Assembly (NCBI RefSeq): GCF_003002025.1
Contig: NZ_PVZB01000010.1
Span: 124,001 to 188,000 of the forward strand
Length of the DNA stretch: 64,000 nucleotides
From: Paraburkholderia sp. BL25I1N1
GTDB lineage: Bacteria > Pseudomonadota > Gammaproteobacteria > Burkholderiales > Burkholderiaceae
Reading direction: 5' to 3'
Under the pieces are notes generated by a model. That model saw nothing but the letters and a program-made list of their open reading frames with translations, did not search any database and was not told the DNA's origin. Each line of letters starts with the position of its first letter. Positions within the stretch are counted from its first letter, which is position 1. The translations under genes and the position numbers were made by a program. This document shows, piece after piece, positions 8,125-17,419 of this stretch.

Positions 8125-10578
8125 CTATTCGATATTCAGCGGATTCACATGCCAGATGTTGCGTGCATATTCGCCGATCGTGCGATCCGACGAAAACTGC
8201 CCCATGCCCGCCACATTCTCGATCGCGCTTTCCGTCCATGCGCGTTTGTCGACGAAGCGCGCGTCCACCTCGTCCTGAGCCTTGGCGAATGCGGCGAAAT
8301 CGGCGAGCACCATGTAGTGGTCGCCCCAATCGACCAGCGTGTGAAAAATATCCGAGAAGCGCAGCGGATCGTCCGGCGAGAAGAAGCCCGTGCGAATCTG
8401 GTCGAGCGCCGTGCGCAGTTCCGCGTTGTCTTCGTAGATTTGCCGCGGCCGGTAGCCGGTGGCGCGCAGGCTGTCCACTTCGTCGGCCGTATGGCCGAAG
8501 ATGAAAATGTTCTCGCGGCCCACCGCGTCGCAGATTTCGATATTCGCGCCGTCCATCGTGCCGATCGTCAACGCGCCGTTGAGCGCGAGTTTCATGTTGC
8601 CGGTGCCCGATGCTTCCGTGCCGGCCATCGAAATCTGCTCCGACAGATCGGCGGCCGGAATGATCAGCTCCGCCACGCTCACGCCGTAGTTCGGCACGAA
8701 CACCACTTTCAGACGGTCGCCGACCAGCGGATCGTGATTGACCTTTTCGCTGACGTCGCCGATCAGCTTGATGATGGTCTTCGCCATCCGATACGCGGAC
8801 GCGGCCTTGCCGGCGAACATCACCACGCGCGGCACCCAGTCGAGTTCGGGATTCGCGCGAATCTGGTTGTAGCGCACGATCACATGCAGAATGTTAAGCA
8901 ATTGCCGCTTGTATTCGTGAATACGCTTGACCTGCAGATCGAACAACGCATCCGGATCGAAATGCAGTTTCGTGTGATGCGCGAGACGGTGCACGAGCCG
9001 CAGTTTGTTCTGCCGCTTTGCTTCACGGAAGGCTTCGATAAAGCCGCTATCCGTGCGCAGGTTGCGCAACTGCTCCAGTTCAAACAGATTGCTGCGCCAG
9101 TGTTTGCCGATCTGCTGATCGATCAGCGAGGACAGCGACGGGCTCGCCTGCGCGAGCCAGCGGCGCGGCGTGATGCCGTTGGTGACATTGGTGAAGCGGT
9201 CCGGATAGATGCTTGCGAAGTCTGCAAAGATATCGCGCGTCATCAACTGCGAGTGCAGCTTCGACACGCCGTTCACCTTGTGGCTCGCAACGATCGCCAG
9301 ATACGCCATACGCACACGGCGCTGCCCGTATTCGTCGACGAGCGAAATGCGGCGGATCATCTCGGCGTCGTGACCTGATTGCTCGCTCACGTGCTTGAGA
9401 AACTGCGCGTTGATCTCGAAGATGATCTCGAGATGCCGTGGCAGCAGCCGCGCAAGCAACTCGACGTCCCACGTTTCGAGCGCCTCGGGCATCAGCGTAT
9501 GGTTCGTGTACGAGAAGATCTGCGTGACATGCTTCCACGCCTTGTCCCACTGCAGATGGTGCACGTCCACCAGCAGACGCATCAGCTCGGGAATCGCCAG
9601 CACGGGGTGCGTATCGTTCAGATGCACCGCCACCTTTTCGGAGAAGCGCCCGAACGTGCTGTGCGTGCGCTGATAGCGGCGAATCAGATCCTGCATGGTC
9701 GCCGAGACGAAAAAGTATTCCTGCCGCAAGCGCAGCTCACGGCCGGCCGGCGTCGAGTCGTCCGGGTACAGCAGACGCGAGACGTTCTCCGACATGTTCT
9801 TCGTGTCGACCGCATTGCGGTAGTCGCCGCGATTGAACGCGCCGAGATCGAGCTCCTCGGCGGCGCGCGCCGACCATAGGCGCAGCGTGTTGGTCGCGTC
9901 GGTCGCGTAACCTGGAATGACGGTGTCGTACGCAGTGGCATTCACGTGCTGGGTGTCGATCCATTCCACGTGTTCGCCGCGCTGTACCGTGCGGCCGCCG
10001 AAGTGAACCATATACGTGACTTCGGGCCGCGGAAACTCCCACGGATTGCCCGCGCGCAGCCAGTAGTCCGGCGCTTCGACCTGCTCGCCGTTGACGATCT
10101 GCTGACGGAACATGCCGTATTCATATCGGATGCCATAGCCGAAGCCAGGAATGCCGAGCGTCGCCATCGAATCGAGAAAGCATGCCGCGAGCCGGCCGAG
10201 GCCGCCGTTGCCGAGCGCGGCGTCCGGCTCGATATCGGTCAGCGCATCCATATCCACGCCCAGACTCGCCAGCGCTTCCTTCATCTGATCGTGGATGCCG
10301 AGGGCGAGCAAGGCGTTCGTAAAGGTCCGGCCGATCAGGAACTCCATCGACAGGTAGTAGACGCGTTTCACGTCCTGTTCGTATTGCAGGCGCGTGGTTT
10401 TCATCCAGCGCGCGACCAGCCGGTCGCGCACGGCGAGCGCCGCGGCGTGCAGCCAGTCATGCGGATGCGCGGTGACGGCGTCCTTGCCGACGCCATACAT
10501 CATGCGATTGGAAATTGAGCGCCGTAGCGCGTCGACGGTACTGTTGAGCTGGTCGAATTCCAGATCGACGGCTGTCAT
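8125..10578 (-). CDS. glgP: Glycogen/maltodextrin phosphorylase
   Basis: An 817-residue alpha-glucan phosphorylase that releases glucose-1-phosphate from glycogen or maltodextrin using pyridoxal phosphate. The length matches the family. Signatures seen: YYLSMEFLIGR, ALGNGGLGRLAACFLDS, LNDTHPVLAIPEL, NGITPRRWL, QVKRIHEYKRQLLN, and the PLP-lysine region EASGTGNMKLALNGALTIGT. ATG 10578 is chosen because GGAGG sits five bases upstream; a longer frame would add 14 residues without support. Other glycogen genes are not adjacent. The gene is single and ends at the bidirectional terminator. Confidence 0.96.
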   Translation of the reverse strand: MTAVDLEFDQLNSTVDALRRSISNRMMYGVGKDAVTAHPHDWLHAAALAVRDRLVARWMKTTRLQYEQDVKRVYYLSMEFLIGRTFTNALLALGIHDQMKEALASLGVDMDALTDIEPDAALGNGGLGRLAACFLDSMATLGIPGFGYGIRYEYGMFRQQIVNGEQVEAPDYWLRAGNPWEFPRPEVTYMVHFGGRTVQRGEHVEWIDTQHVNATAYDTVIPGYATDATNTLRLWSARAAEELDLGAFNRGDYRNAVDTKNMSENVSRLLYPDDSTPAGRELRLRQEYFFVSATMQDLIRRYQRTHSTFGRFSEKVAVHLNDTHPVLAIPELMRLLVDVHHLQWDKAWKHVTQIFSYTNHTLMPEALETWDVELLARLLPRHLEIIFEINAQFLKHVSEQSGHDAEMIRRISLVDEYGQRRVRMAYLAIVASHKVNGVSKLHSQLMTRDIFADFASIYPDRFTNVTNGITPRRWLAQASPSLSSLIDQQIGKHWRSNLFELEQLRNLRTDSGFIEAFREAKRQNKLRLVHRLAHHTKLHFDPDALFDLQVKRIHEYKRQLLNILHVIVRYNQIRANPELDWVPRVVMFAGKAASAYRMAKTIIKLIGDVSEKVNHDPLVGDRLKVVFVPNYGVSVAELIIPAADLSEQISMAGTEASGTGNMKLALNGALTIGTMDGANIEICDAVGRENIFIFGHTADEVDSLRATGYRPRQIYEDNAELRTALDQIRTGFFSPDDPLRFSDIFHTLVDWGDHYMVLADFAAFAKAQDEVDARFVDKRAWTESAIENVAGMGQFSSDRTIGEYARNIWHVNPLNIE

Positions 10579-11313
10579 CGAAGCCTCCGGGAAAAAAGAC
10601 GCGACATACGCGAACCGCACAGATGACGGGCGGGAGGCGCGAGCCGGTCAGGCGGGTTAAGAAACAGAGTAGGTCATTTTACGACCACCGGACACCGGCG
10701 GGCGCGAGCGCCTGGTTACGCACATGCCATGCCCGCCGACATCGGCCGGCGCGCCGCTTTTTCGCACGCGCGAGGTGCAAGCCACGTGTGTGTGGCACTG
10801 CGCGCGTGCATCGGTTCCGCAAACTGGCAAACGATTGCGAAACGCCCAATGCGCACCGAGTGAAAGGCCACGCCATTATTTTTTCGCCGCGTGACGCGCG
10901 GATGAAAGAGTGGGTGGCTCGACGCGTGGTCAAATCGGAGCACCTCACCTGCAAGCCGGTTGTGCCGGAATGGCGTGTGACAACGCGGGCGCGCAGCAGC
11001 TCTGTAGACACCGGGCGGGCTTGACCGTTAGTTGCATCTACGCAGGCTTGATCCGCGCCCTGCCTCGCCCGAGTCCCAGCACGATTTCTGCGTCTCTGTA
11101 ACAATCGCTACATTCGCCGCGCGGCTGCCTGAAATGCCTCGAACGCTGCATTCGGGTCACGCGCGTCGCACGTCCCGCAACCTCTGCCACTCGCGCGCCG
11201 CGCGCCTCGACTCGTCCGGCTGCACGCAGGCATGCTCAACCCGTCGAGTCACCGCCTTGTCCGACAAACCCAGCGCCGCCCACCCCGCCCCGCCTTTTCC
11301 CGCGGACGTCCCG
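10579..11313. other. Long gap with no supported gene
   Basis: About 730 bases between the divergent glgP and MFS genes. Open frames exist on both strands, but they are arginine- and cysteine-rich, have no ribosome site and no recognisable domain. The MFS frame itself is open back to 11032, yet that extension does not look like protein. The region should hold the two promoters. I see no RNA gene. Confidence 0.45.
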
Positions 11314-12681
11314 ATGTCCGCGGCCAACCGCCGCGCGATGGCCGCGATCATGCTCGCCGTCGCGCTCGCCACGCTCGACACCGCCATCGCCAACACCGCG
11401 CTGCCGGCCATCGCCGCCGACCTGCATGCTGCGCCGGCGGCGTCGGTGTGGATCATCAATGCGTATCAGCTGGCGATGGTCGCGACGCTGCTGCCGCTCG
11501 CCGCGCTCGGCGATATCGTCGGGCATCGGCGGATCTATATCGGCGGGATTGCGCTTTTCACACTCGCGTCGCTGGCGTGCTCGCTCGCCTCGACGCTGCC
11601 GCTGCTGGCTGCCGCGCGCGTGCTGCAAGGCCTCGGCGCGAGCGCGATCATGAGCGTCAACACCGCGCTGATCCGATATCTGTATCCGCCGCACCGGCTC
11701 GGACGCGGTCTCGGCACCAACGCGCTAATCGTCGGCGTGTCGTTCGCCGTCGGGCCGACAGTGGCGTCGCTGATCCTGTCGGTTGCCGCATGGCCGTGGC
11801 TGTTCGCGGTCAACGTGCCGCTCGGCCTGCTGGCTTTGGGCTTCGCCTGGCCGGCGTTGCCGCACACCGAGCGCGGCAAGCACAACTTCGATCCGGTCGC
11901 GGCGCTCCTGAACGTCATCACCTTCGCCGCGCTGATCTTCGCGCTCGGCGAGGCGGCCCAGCGCGCGTCGACGCAATTGGTGGTGAGCGCGGCGGCGATC
12001 GCGCTGGTGTTCGGCTTCTTGCTGATCCGCCGCGAAGCGGGCCACCCTGCGCCGATGCTGCCCGTTGATCTGTTCAAGCGGCCGGTGTTCGCGTTGTCGG
12101 CGGTGACGGCCGTGTGTTCGTTCGCCGCGCAAGGGCTGGCGTTCGTCTCGCTGCCGTTCTACTTTGAAGACGTGCTGCACCGCAGTCAGGTCGAAACCGG
12201 CTTTCTGATGACGCCGTGGCCCGTGGTGGTCGCGCTGGCCGCGCCGCTGGCGGGCAACCTGTCCGACCGCTATCCGCCGGGACTGCTCGGCGCGATCGGT
12301 CTCGCGGTGATGTCGGCGGGAATGGCTTCGCTGGCGCTTCTGCCCGTGCATCCGCACGTGCTCGACATCGGCATTCGCATGGCGGTCTGCGGCGCGGGCT
12401 TCGGGTTTTTCCAGTCGCCGAATCTGAAGGCGTTGATGGCAAGCGCGCCGCCGGAGCGCAGTGGCGGCGCGAGCGGCATCGTCGCGACCGCGCGGCTGCT
12501 CGGGCAAACCACCGGCGCGGCGCTGGTCGCGTTGAGCTTTGGGATTGCCGGGCGGCATGGGCCGACGCTGGCGCTGAGCACCGGCGCTTTCTTTGCGGGA
12601 GCGGCGAGCCTCGCGAGCGGGCTGAGGCTGCTGGCGCCGTCGCATCGGTCAGGCGTGCATGCGAAGGCGTCGATGAAATGA
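11314..12681 (+). CDS. MFS drug/metabolite exporter, DHA2 (EmrB/QacA-like)
   Basis: A roughly 455-residue membrane transporter of the major facilitator superfamily. The DHA2 opening LDTAIANTALPAIAADL is followed by WIINAYQLAMVATLLPLAAL, the motif-A loop GDIVGHRRIY, and RVLQGLGASAIMSVNTALI; hydrophobic helices run to the end. It would export a drug or metabolite in exchange for protons. The start is uncertain: ATG 11314 (MSAANRR) directly precedes the first helix, while TTG 11257 is an alternative. There is no adjacent regulator or membrane-fusion partner, so the substrate is unknown. Confidence 0.85.
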   Translation: MSAANRRAMAAIMLAVALATLDTAIANTALPAIAADLHAAPAASVWIINAYQLAMVATLLPLAALGDIVGHRRIYIGGIALFTLASLACSLASTLPLLAAARVLQGLGASAIMSVNTALIRYLYPPHRLGRGLGTNALIVGVSFAVGPTVASLILSVAAWPWLFAVNVPLGLLALGFAWPALPHTERGKHNFDPVAALLNVITFAALIFALGEAAQRASTQLVVSAAAIALVFGFLLIRREAGHPAPMLPVDLFKRPVFALSAVTAVCSFAAQGLAFVSLPFYFEDVLHRSQVETGFLMTPWPVVVALAAPLAGNLSDRYPPGLLGAIGLAVMSAGMASLALLPVHPHVLDIGIRMAVCGAGFGFFQSPNLKALMASAPPERSGGASGIVATARLLGQTTGAALVALSFGIAGRHGPTLALSTGAFFAGAASLASGLRLLAPSHRSGVHAKASMK

Positions 12682-12685
12682 AAAA

Positions 12686-12717
12686 AGCGGGCGCGCTGAA
12701 GTGAGAGTGCGTCCGCT
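12686..12717 (-). terminator. Intrinsic terminator between the MFS and ltaE genes
   Basis: AGCGGGCGC pairs with GCGTCCGCT (12686-12694 with 12709-12717, one G-U pair). On the minus strand the stem is followed by TTTTTT. It would end the ltaE transcript about 85 bases after its stop, or act on the convergent MFS gene. Confidence 0.6.
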
Positions 12718-12801
12718 GTGGTTTGCTGGGTTGCAGCTTCGTTCTGCTGCCTTGCTTGGCGGTGTTGCTCGCAGCCGGATGGCGTTCGGCTTAATTCGGC
12801 T

Positions 12802-13809
12802 TTACCGCGCCGCGAAATACGCCTTCACTGCTGCGATAAACGTATCGATATCCCCGCGCGATACATCCTTATGCGTCACGAATCGGGACGCATACAGCAT
12901 CTGCGTGAGAATGCCGCGCTCCTTGAGCCACGCTTCGAGCGGCACGCAGTGCTGCTGCGGAAACTGCGCGAACACCATATTGGTCGCGACCGACTGCACC
13001 TTGACCTGATCGATCGCCTCCAGACCCGCTGCCAGATGCGCGGCGTGCGCGTGATCGTCGGCGAGGCGTTCGATGTTGTGATCCAGCGCGTACAGGCACG
13101 CCGCCGCCAGCACGCCGGCCTGCCGCATGCCGCCGCCCAGCACTTTGCGCCAGCGGTGCGCCACGTCGATCAGTGCGCGGCTGCCGACCAGCACCGAGCC
13201 GACCGGCGCGCCCAGTCCCTTCGAAAAACAGACCGAGACCGAATCGAACGGCTCGCACAATGCCGCGACCGGCTTATCCGACGCCACTGCCGCGTTATAA
13301 ACGCGCGCGCCGTCGAGGTGAGCGGACAGGCCGTGCTGACGCGCAAGCTGCACCGCCTCGGCGACATACCCCGCCGGCAGCACCTTCCCGCCGATGGTGT
13401 TTTCCAGCGCCAGCAGCCGCGTGCGCGCGAAATGGTTGTCGATGGGCTTGATCGCCGCAGCGATCTTCTCCAGCGGGATCGAGCCGTCCGCGGAATTTTC
13501 GAGCGGTTGCGGCTGGATGCTGCCGAGCACCGCCGCGCCGCCGCCTTCATATTTATAGGTATGCGCCAACTGGCCCACGATGTATTCGTCGCCGCGCGCG
13601 CAATGCGCCATTAACGCCGCCAGATTGCTTTGCGTGCCGCTGGGGAAGAACAGGCCTGCTTCCTTGCCGGTGCGTTCGGCCAAGGTGGCCTGCAAACGCA
13701 ACACGGTGGGGTCGTCGCCCCAGACATCGTCGCCGACTTCGGCGGCCGTCATGGCCGCGAGCATCGCCGGAGTCGGACGGGTTACGGTATCGCTGCGCAA
13801 ATCGATCAT
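12802..13809 (-). CDS. ltaE: Low-specificity L-threonine aldolase
   Basis: A 335-residue PLP enzyme that cleaves L-threonine and L-allo-threonine to glycine and acetaldehyde. It starts MIDLRSDTVTRPTPAML, typical of the family. VGDDVWGDDPTV and FFPSGTQSNLAALMAH follow, and the PLP lysine lies in SVCFSKGLGAPVGSVLVGS. Length and motifs match the E. coli enzyme. The gene is monocistronic in the cytoplasmic amino-acid metabolism class, and the ATG is unambiguous. Confidence 0.95.
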   Translation of the reverse strand: MIDLRSDTVTRPTPAMLAAMTAAEVGDDVWGDDPTVLRLQATLAERTGKEAGLFFPSGTQSNLAALMAHCARGDEYIVGQLAHTYKYEGGGAAVLGSIQPQPLENSADGSIPLEKIAAAIKPIDNHFARTRLLALENTIGGKVLPAGYVAEAVQLARQHGLSAHLDGARVYNAAVASDKPVAALCEPFDSVSVCFSKGLGAPVGSVLVGSRALIDVAHRWRKVLGGGMRQAGVLAAACLYALDHNIERLADDHAHAAHLAAGLEAIDQVKVQSVATNMVFAQFPQQHCVPLEAWLKERGILTQMLYASRFVTHKDVSRGDIDTFIAAVKAYFAAR

Positions 13810-13956
13810 TGTGTGTCCCTGTGCGTCTGTGAATGACAGCCTGTAGCAGCCGCTCGCCGTGGCGAACCGTCAGTATCGACGGGCGCCACGGCGGCGGCAG
13901 TTAGTCGCACAGTATATTCAATTAACGCTTCGCTGAAATCGCGCTGGAAAGAAGCA

Positions 13957-14724
13957 TCACCCGCCCGACTTGGGCAGCCATGCGAGCGGATCGACCGGCT
14001 GGCCGTTCTGGCGAACCTCGAACTGGATCGACGCCACCCCGCGGCTGTCCACTCCGACTTCGCCGATGGTTTGCCCTTGTGCCACCGCATCGCCTTCCTT
14101 CACGAGCAGTGTGCTGTTCTGTCCGTAGGCGGTGATCAGCGAGTCGTCGTGTTTGATGATGATGAGCGGTCCGTACGCCTCGATACCCGTGCCGGCGTAA
14201 ACCACGCGGCCGGTGGCGGCCGCCTTGACCGGATCGCCGGCGCGCCCGCCGATCACGATGCCGTTCGATTTACCGGGCGCGAAGGCTCTCAGCACCGGCC
14301 CACGCACCGGCCATTGCAGTACGCCCAGCTGCGGTCCGGCGGCTGCCATCGGCGCGCCGGGCGTGGCCGAACCGCTCGGCGCGACGGCGACCGGCGGCGT
14401 CACGACGCTGCCCGAGGCCATCGGCGGAGACACGCGCAGCACTTGCCCCGGCGTGACGGCGGCGTTGACCGGGAGGCCATTCCACGTCGCGATCTCCTGC
14501 GGCTTGTGGCCATACGCCGACGCAATCCCGTCGATGGTGTCGCCCGGATTGACCCGGTAGAAACCGGCGGGAACCGGCACCGTGCTGAGGGTGGTCGGGC
14601 GGGAAGGTGTAGTGCTGTAAAACGGCGTGCTCTCCCACGGCATGGTCGTACAGCCGCTGAATATCAAGCCGAGCGCGGCCGCTGCCAGCAACCGGGTCCC
14701 CGTCAATTGCCATGATCTTGTCAT
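13957..14724 (-). CDS. LysM-LytM (M23) lipoprotein, NlpD-like, with degenerate active site
   Basis: A 255-residue envelope lipoprotein. The signal peptide ends in the lipobox FSGC (Cys24). A LysM domain follows (FYRVNPGDTIDGIASAYG to PGQVLRV, residues about 55-97), then a Pro/Ala-rich linker and an M23/LytM domain (about 140-252). In active M23 enzymes zinc is held by His and Asp of the first motif and by the second histidine of an HxH motif. Here the first motif reads NGIVIGG (Asp replaced by Val), the usual YAHN reads YGQN, and the usual LHFE reads IQFE. The site therefore looks dead, as in amidase activators of the EnvC/NlpD class. It probably regulates septal peptidoglycan amidases. Start ATG 14724. 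Confidence 0.85.
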   Translation of the reverse strand: MTRSWQLTGTRLLAAAALGLIFSGCTTMPWESTPFYSTTPSRPTTLSTVPVPAGFYRVNPGDTIDGIASAYGHKPQEIATWNGLPVNAAVTPGQVLRVSPPMASGSVVTPPVAVAPSGSATPGAPMAAAGPQLGVLQWPVRGPVLRAFAPGKSNGIVIGGRAGDPVKAAATGRVVYAGTGIEAYGPLIIIKHDDSLITAYGQNSTLLVKEGDAVAQGQTIGEVGVDSRGVASIQFEVRQNGQPVDPLAWLPKSGG

Positions 14725-14878
14725 TTGATTTTCCTCGACATTTTTTCGATCAATCGGATTCAATCGATGCCCAAGCATTTGCCATGCCGCTCCTCTCGCG
14801 GGCGCGGCGGCGCTTATCCATTATGCCGCCGGGCGCGGTGAGAACCGCGCCGGCACGGCACCGGCCGGCCGCCAGAAT

Positions 14879-15190
14879 TCAGACGCTACCTTCCGCCTCG
14901 ACCACCAGAATGCGCGCAACGCCGATTGGATGCGCCACATGTTCGGTGCCGACCGAAGCGTAGAACACGTCGCCCGTTTCCAGAATGGCCGACTGTTCGA
15001 CGCCGCCTTCGCGATAACGCATCTCGACGCGGCCATCGAGCACGGCGAACACTTCTTCGCCGTCGTTGACATGCCATTTGTACGGTTGATCGGTCCAATG
15101 CAGGCGCGTCGTGATGCCGCGCATGTTGGCGATATCGAGCGCTCCCCAAGGGCGCGTCGCGGTGAAATTCTTGCTGCGAATAATCTTCAT
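14879..15190 (-). CDS. Cupin-domain protein
   Basis: A 103-residue single-domain cupin. The core runs from WHVNDGEEVFAVLDGRVEMRY to LETGDVFYASVGTEHVAHP, giving the two cupin motifs with the metal-binding type His and Glu positions. The start is ATG 15190 (MKIIRSKNF); the open frame extends upstream, but that part looks random. No enzyme partner is adjacent, so the ligand is unknown. Confidence 0.75.
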   Translation of the reverse strand: MKIIRSKNFTATRPWGALDIANMRGITTRLHWTDQPYKWHVNDGEEVFAVLDGRVEMRYREGGVEQSAILETGDVFYASVGTEHVAHPIGVARILVVEAEGSV

Positions 15191-15439
15191 GGTCACGAGG
15201 CAGTTGAGAAAAACAGCGCCGGCATGGCGTTCGATGCATGGGGCACGGCGGGCCGCCGGAACCCGCGCGAACCGGTTTCCGGCTGGCCCCATTATAGGTG
15301 CGCCGGACGGCAGGCTTATGCCGGCGGACGGCGCCGCGATTCGTGTGAGCATTGAATCCGCGGGGCGCTCGCCTATACTCGTTCTTGCTGCCCCGACGCG
15401 CCGAAAGCAAAACGTTTGAATTCTGCGAGGGAGTTGAGA

Positions 15440-15760
15440 ATGAACAAAGCCACCTTTCTGGCCGTGCAACTCCACGTCGACGATGTCGCGGCGTCGCCCG
15501 GTCTGGTCGAGTTGCTGAACACGCATCTGGTTTTCGCCGCCGACGTGGCCGAGGCCGCCGACGCCCTTGTCCAGTTGGCCAGTATTGCGGGATTGTCGAG
15601 CGGCGTGGAGGCGAGCGTCGAGATTCCGGCTGTGGCCATCGAGCGGTTGCGCGAGGCGCTCGACAACCTGAGCGGCTACGACGAATCCTGGCTGCTGGCC
15701 CTCGAACCCAGCCGCGCATTATTCGATGAAATAAGCCGCCGGCATCGCACGCTGCACTAG
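15440..15760 (+). CDS. Conserved-looking small protein of unknown function
   Basis: A 106-residue soluble protein starting at ATG 15440 after GAGGGAG. It has no signal peptide or membrane segment and no domain I recognise. It is rich in Ala, Leu and Glu and looks mostly helical (VASPGLVELLNTHLVF, VAIERLREALDNLSG). Strong codon bias and the ribosome site support it as a real gene. It is transcribed divergently from the cupin gene. Confidence 0.6.
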   Translation: MNKATFLAVQLHVDDVAASPGLVELLNTHLVFAADVAEAADALVQLASIAGLSSGVEASVEIPAVAIERLREALDNLSGYDESWLLALEPSRALFDEISRRHRTLH

Positions 15761-15936
15761 AGCCGCGCTGGCGGATTGCATCCGGGTGCATCCGCCGCAC
15801 CGCGCACCTTCGGCGTCCATTCAGCGGCGTCGCCGGTCCGCCACGTTTTGCTCACCGCTCGGCCTGGCTGATTCACCGGCATGCTTCACCGCCGGTGCCG
15901 TCTGCAGATTTCGGGCGACTCAACCGGAGGACCGCC

Positions 15937-16683
15937 GTGAAAAGTCTCCTGAACCGCCGCAACGTGCTGGCAGGCCCATCCCATCTCGTGCAGAACGCGC
16001 GAGAGAGCGCCTCCGATCCCACCTTACCCGGCAGCAGCGAGCACGCAACCTTGGCCGCGTCGTCCGACAGCTCGCCCGCCGGTCCCGCGTTGCCGCGGCC
16101 GGTTCGGCCGGTGAGCGCCTTGCGGCCCGTGCCGGTGGTGCCGGCGCAGGTCGGCGTGCGCGGCGTGCAGATCGCCGACATCGCCGAAGTGGAATGGCTC
16201 GCCGAAGAGGAAGCGCTGGCGCCGTTTCGCGTGTTCCGCAGCTTCGACTATTCGGTCAGCCTGCTGTTCCACGCGAAGGAACTGGCGTACTACGTCGCGC
16301 TCTATGAGGACGGCTTGCTGTGGCGCGCGCTGAAAGCCGCCGATCTCGACGCCGCGGAAACCGCCTTCCATCATTTCGAGGAGCAGGCGACGCGGCTCGC
16401 GGACGGCGAAACCCGGCGCGCCCAACTGGAGGCGCAGAACGAACAGTTGGCGCGCATGATCGCGCGCTCCGAGGCTCAGGCCGAACGGCTGCGCAGCGAT
16501 CTGCAAAGGCGCGGCACGCACGAGCAGGCGGTGACGGCCCGCCAGCACCAGGTGCGCAAGGAGGTGTCGCAACTGGAAGCGCAGCGCGTGGCCGCGCAGG
16601 CTCATCTGAACAAGGCGCATCGGCAGATTCACCAGCTCAATCTGACGAGCAACGAAGCGATTCCACATTTACCGAATCGATGA
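15937..16683 (+). CDS. Coiled-coil protein, probably DUF2968 family
   Basis: A 248-residue protein starting at GTG 15937, chosen because GGAGG lies six bases upstream. The N-terminal 75 residues are low-complexity (Ser, Ala, Pro) and contain no membrane segment. A compact region follows (VRGVQIADIAEVEWLAEEE, then FRVFRSFDYSVSLLFHAKEL), which I recall from Burkholderia DUF2968 proteins. The C-terminal 110 residues are a long coiled coil (AQLEAQNEQLARMIARSEAQ and beyond). Function is unknown. Family members are expected to be exported, so the absence of a visible signal peptide is odd. Confidence 0.65.
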   Translation: MKSLLNRRNVLAGPSHLVQNARESASDPTLPGSSEHATLAASSDSSPAGPALPRPVRPVSALRPVPVVPAQVGVRGVQIADIAEVEWLAEEEALAPFRVFRSFDYSVSLLFHAKELAYYVALYEDGLLWRALKAADLDAAETAFHHFEEQATRLADGETRRAQLEAQNEQLARMIARSEAQAERLRSDLQRRGTHEQAVTARQHQVRKEVSQLEAQRVAAQAHLNKAHRQIHQLNLTSNEAIPHLPNR

Positions 16684-16753
16684 GAACCGCGCGCTGACGA
16701 GCGCGCAGCGGCATCGCGTCGAACACCGGCGCCCTGGCCGCGCCGTAAACGAC

Positions 16754-16783
16754 AAACGCCGCCCGGCAATCCGGACGGCGTTT
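16754..16783 (-). terminator. Terminator between the DUF2968 and DUF4148 genes
   Basis: AAACGCCGCCCGG and CCGGACGGCGTTT pair with one mismatch around CAAT. It is placed between two convergent genes and could end either transcript. Confidence 0.6.
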
Positions 16784-16837
16784 CCATTTGCTTGCCGCCG
16801 TGCGATCAGGCGGCGCTTCCATCAGCTTCAGCGCAGA

Positions 16838-17155
16838 TCAGTTGCCGAAGTAGACCGAGTTACGGTCGTTGCTGCTCACCGGACGGCCCGCTTGCGAGCT
16901 GCCGGCGATCGGTGCGCCATAGCCGCTGTTCACAGCCTGAGCGGTGCCGTTTTGGGCATCGACGCGTGCTTGCGCTGCCTGGATGTTGGCCGGGTAGTTG
17001 ATCTGATCGCCGATCGGGTTGTAACCGGCCTTTTCGAGTTGAACCAGTTCAGCGCGAACTTGAGCGCGCGTAACCGGCTGATTCGATTGAGCAAAGGAAG
17101 CGACAGGAGCGGCCAGAGCGGCGGCGACTACGACTGCAGAGATAAGAGCCTTCAT
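16838..17155 (-). CDS. DUF4148 secreted small protein
   Basis: A 105-residue exported protein of the DUF4148 family, abundant in Burkholderia and of unknown function. A signal peptide (MKALISAVVVAAALAAPVAS, FAQ) is followed by VTRAQVRAELVQLEKAGYNP, the domain signature. The tail is Gly/Ser/Asn-rich. AACCTCCAG upstream on the opposite strand reads CTGGAGGTT on the coding strand, a good ribosome site. The gene stands alone. Confidence 0.88.
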   Translation of the reverse strand: MKALISAVVVAAALAAPVASFAQSNQPVTRAQVRAELVQLEKAGYNPIGDQINYPANIQAAQARVDAQNGTAQAVNSGYGAPIAGSSQAGRPVSSNDRNSVYFGN

Positions 17156-17239
17156 GATGTAAACCTCCAGAACTTGTTTTTAATTCGCTGCGGTTTGTAT
17201 TCCGTAGCGCTTAAGTAGAAGTTTAAGAAGGTCGACACC

Positions 17240-17254
17240 TAGGGGAAACCCCTA
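17240..17254. promoter_or_regulatory. Small dyad TAGGGG-AAA-CCCCTA upstream of the DUF4148 gene
   Basis: Six-base arms (17240-17245 and 17249-17254) around AAA, about 90 bases before the DUF4148 start. It is too short and T-poor for a terminator in either direction, so it may be a regulator site. No regulator can be named. Confidence 0.3.
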
Positions 17255-17419
17255 AAACAATGAAACTCTATTTCGAATTTAGCAACAGTAGCGCACCGCT
17301 TGCCTTCGAGGCCTGTCTTGGTCTCGGCTTTCAGCAATAGTTCATCATCTTGCATTTGCAGCGTTTTTGCGGCCGGTCGCGCCCTGCTCCAAGGGCGCCA
17401 CCGGCTGCGATTCAAACGC

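Noticed and set aside
10623..11104. Frames on both strands in the gap upstream of the MFS gene
   Set aside because: No ribosome site, Arg/Cys-rich composition, and overlapping frames without motifs.
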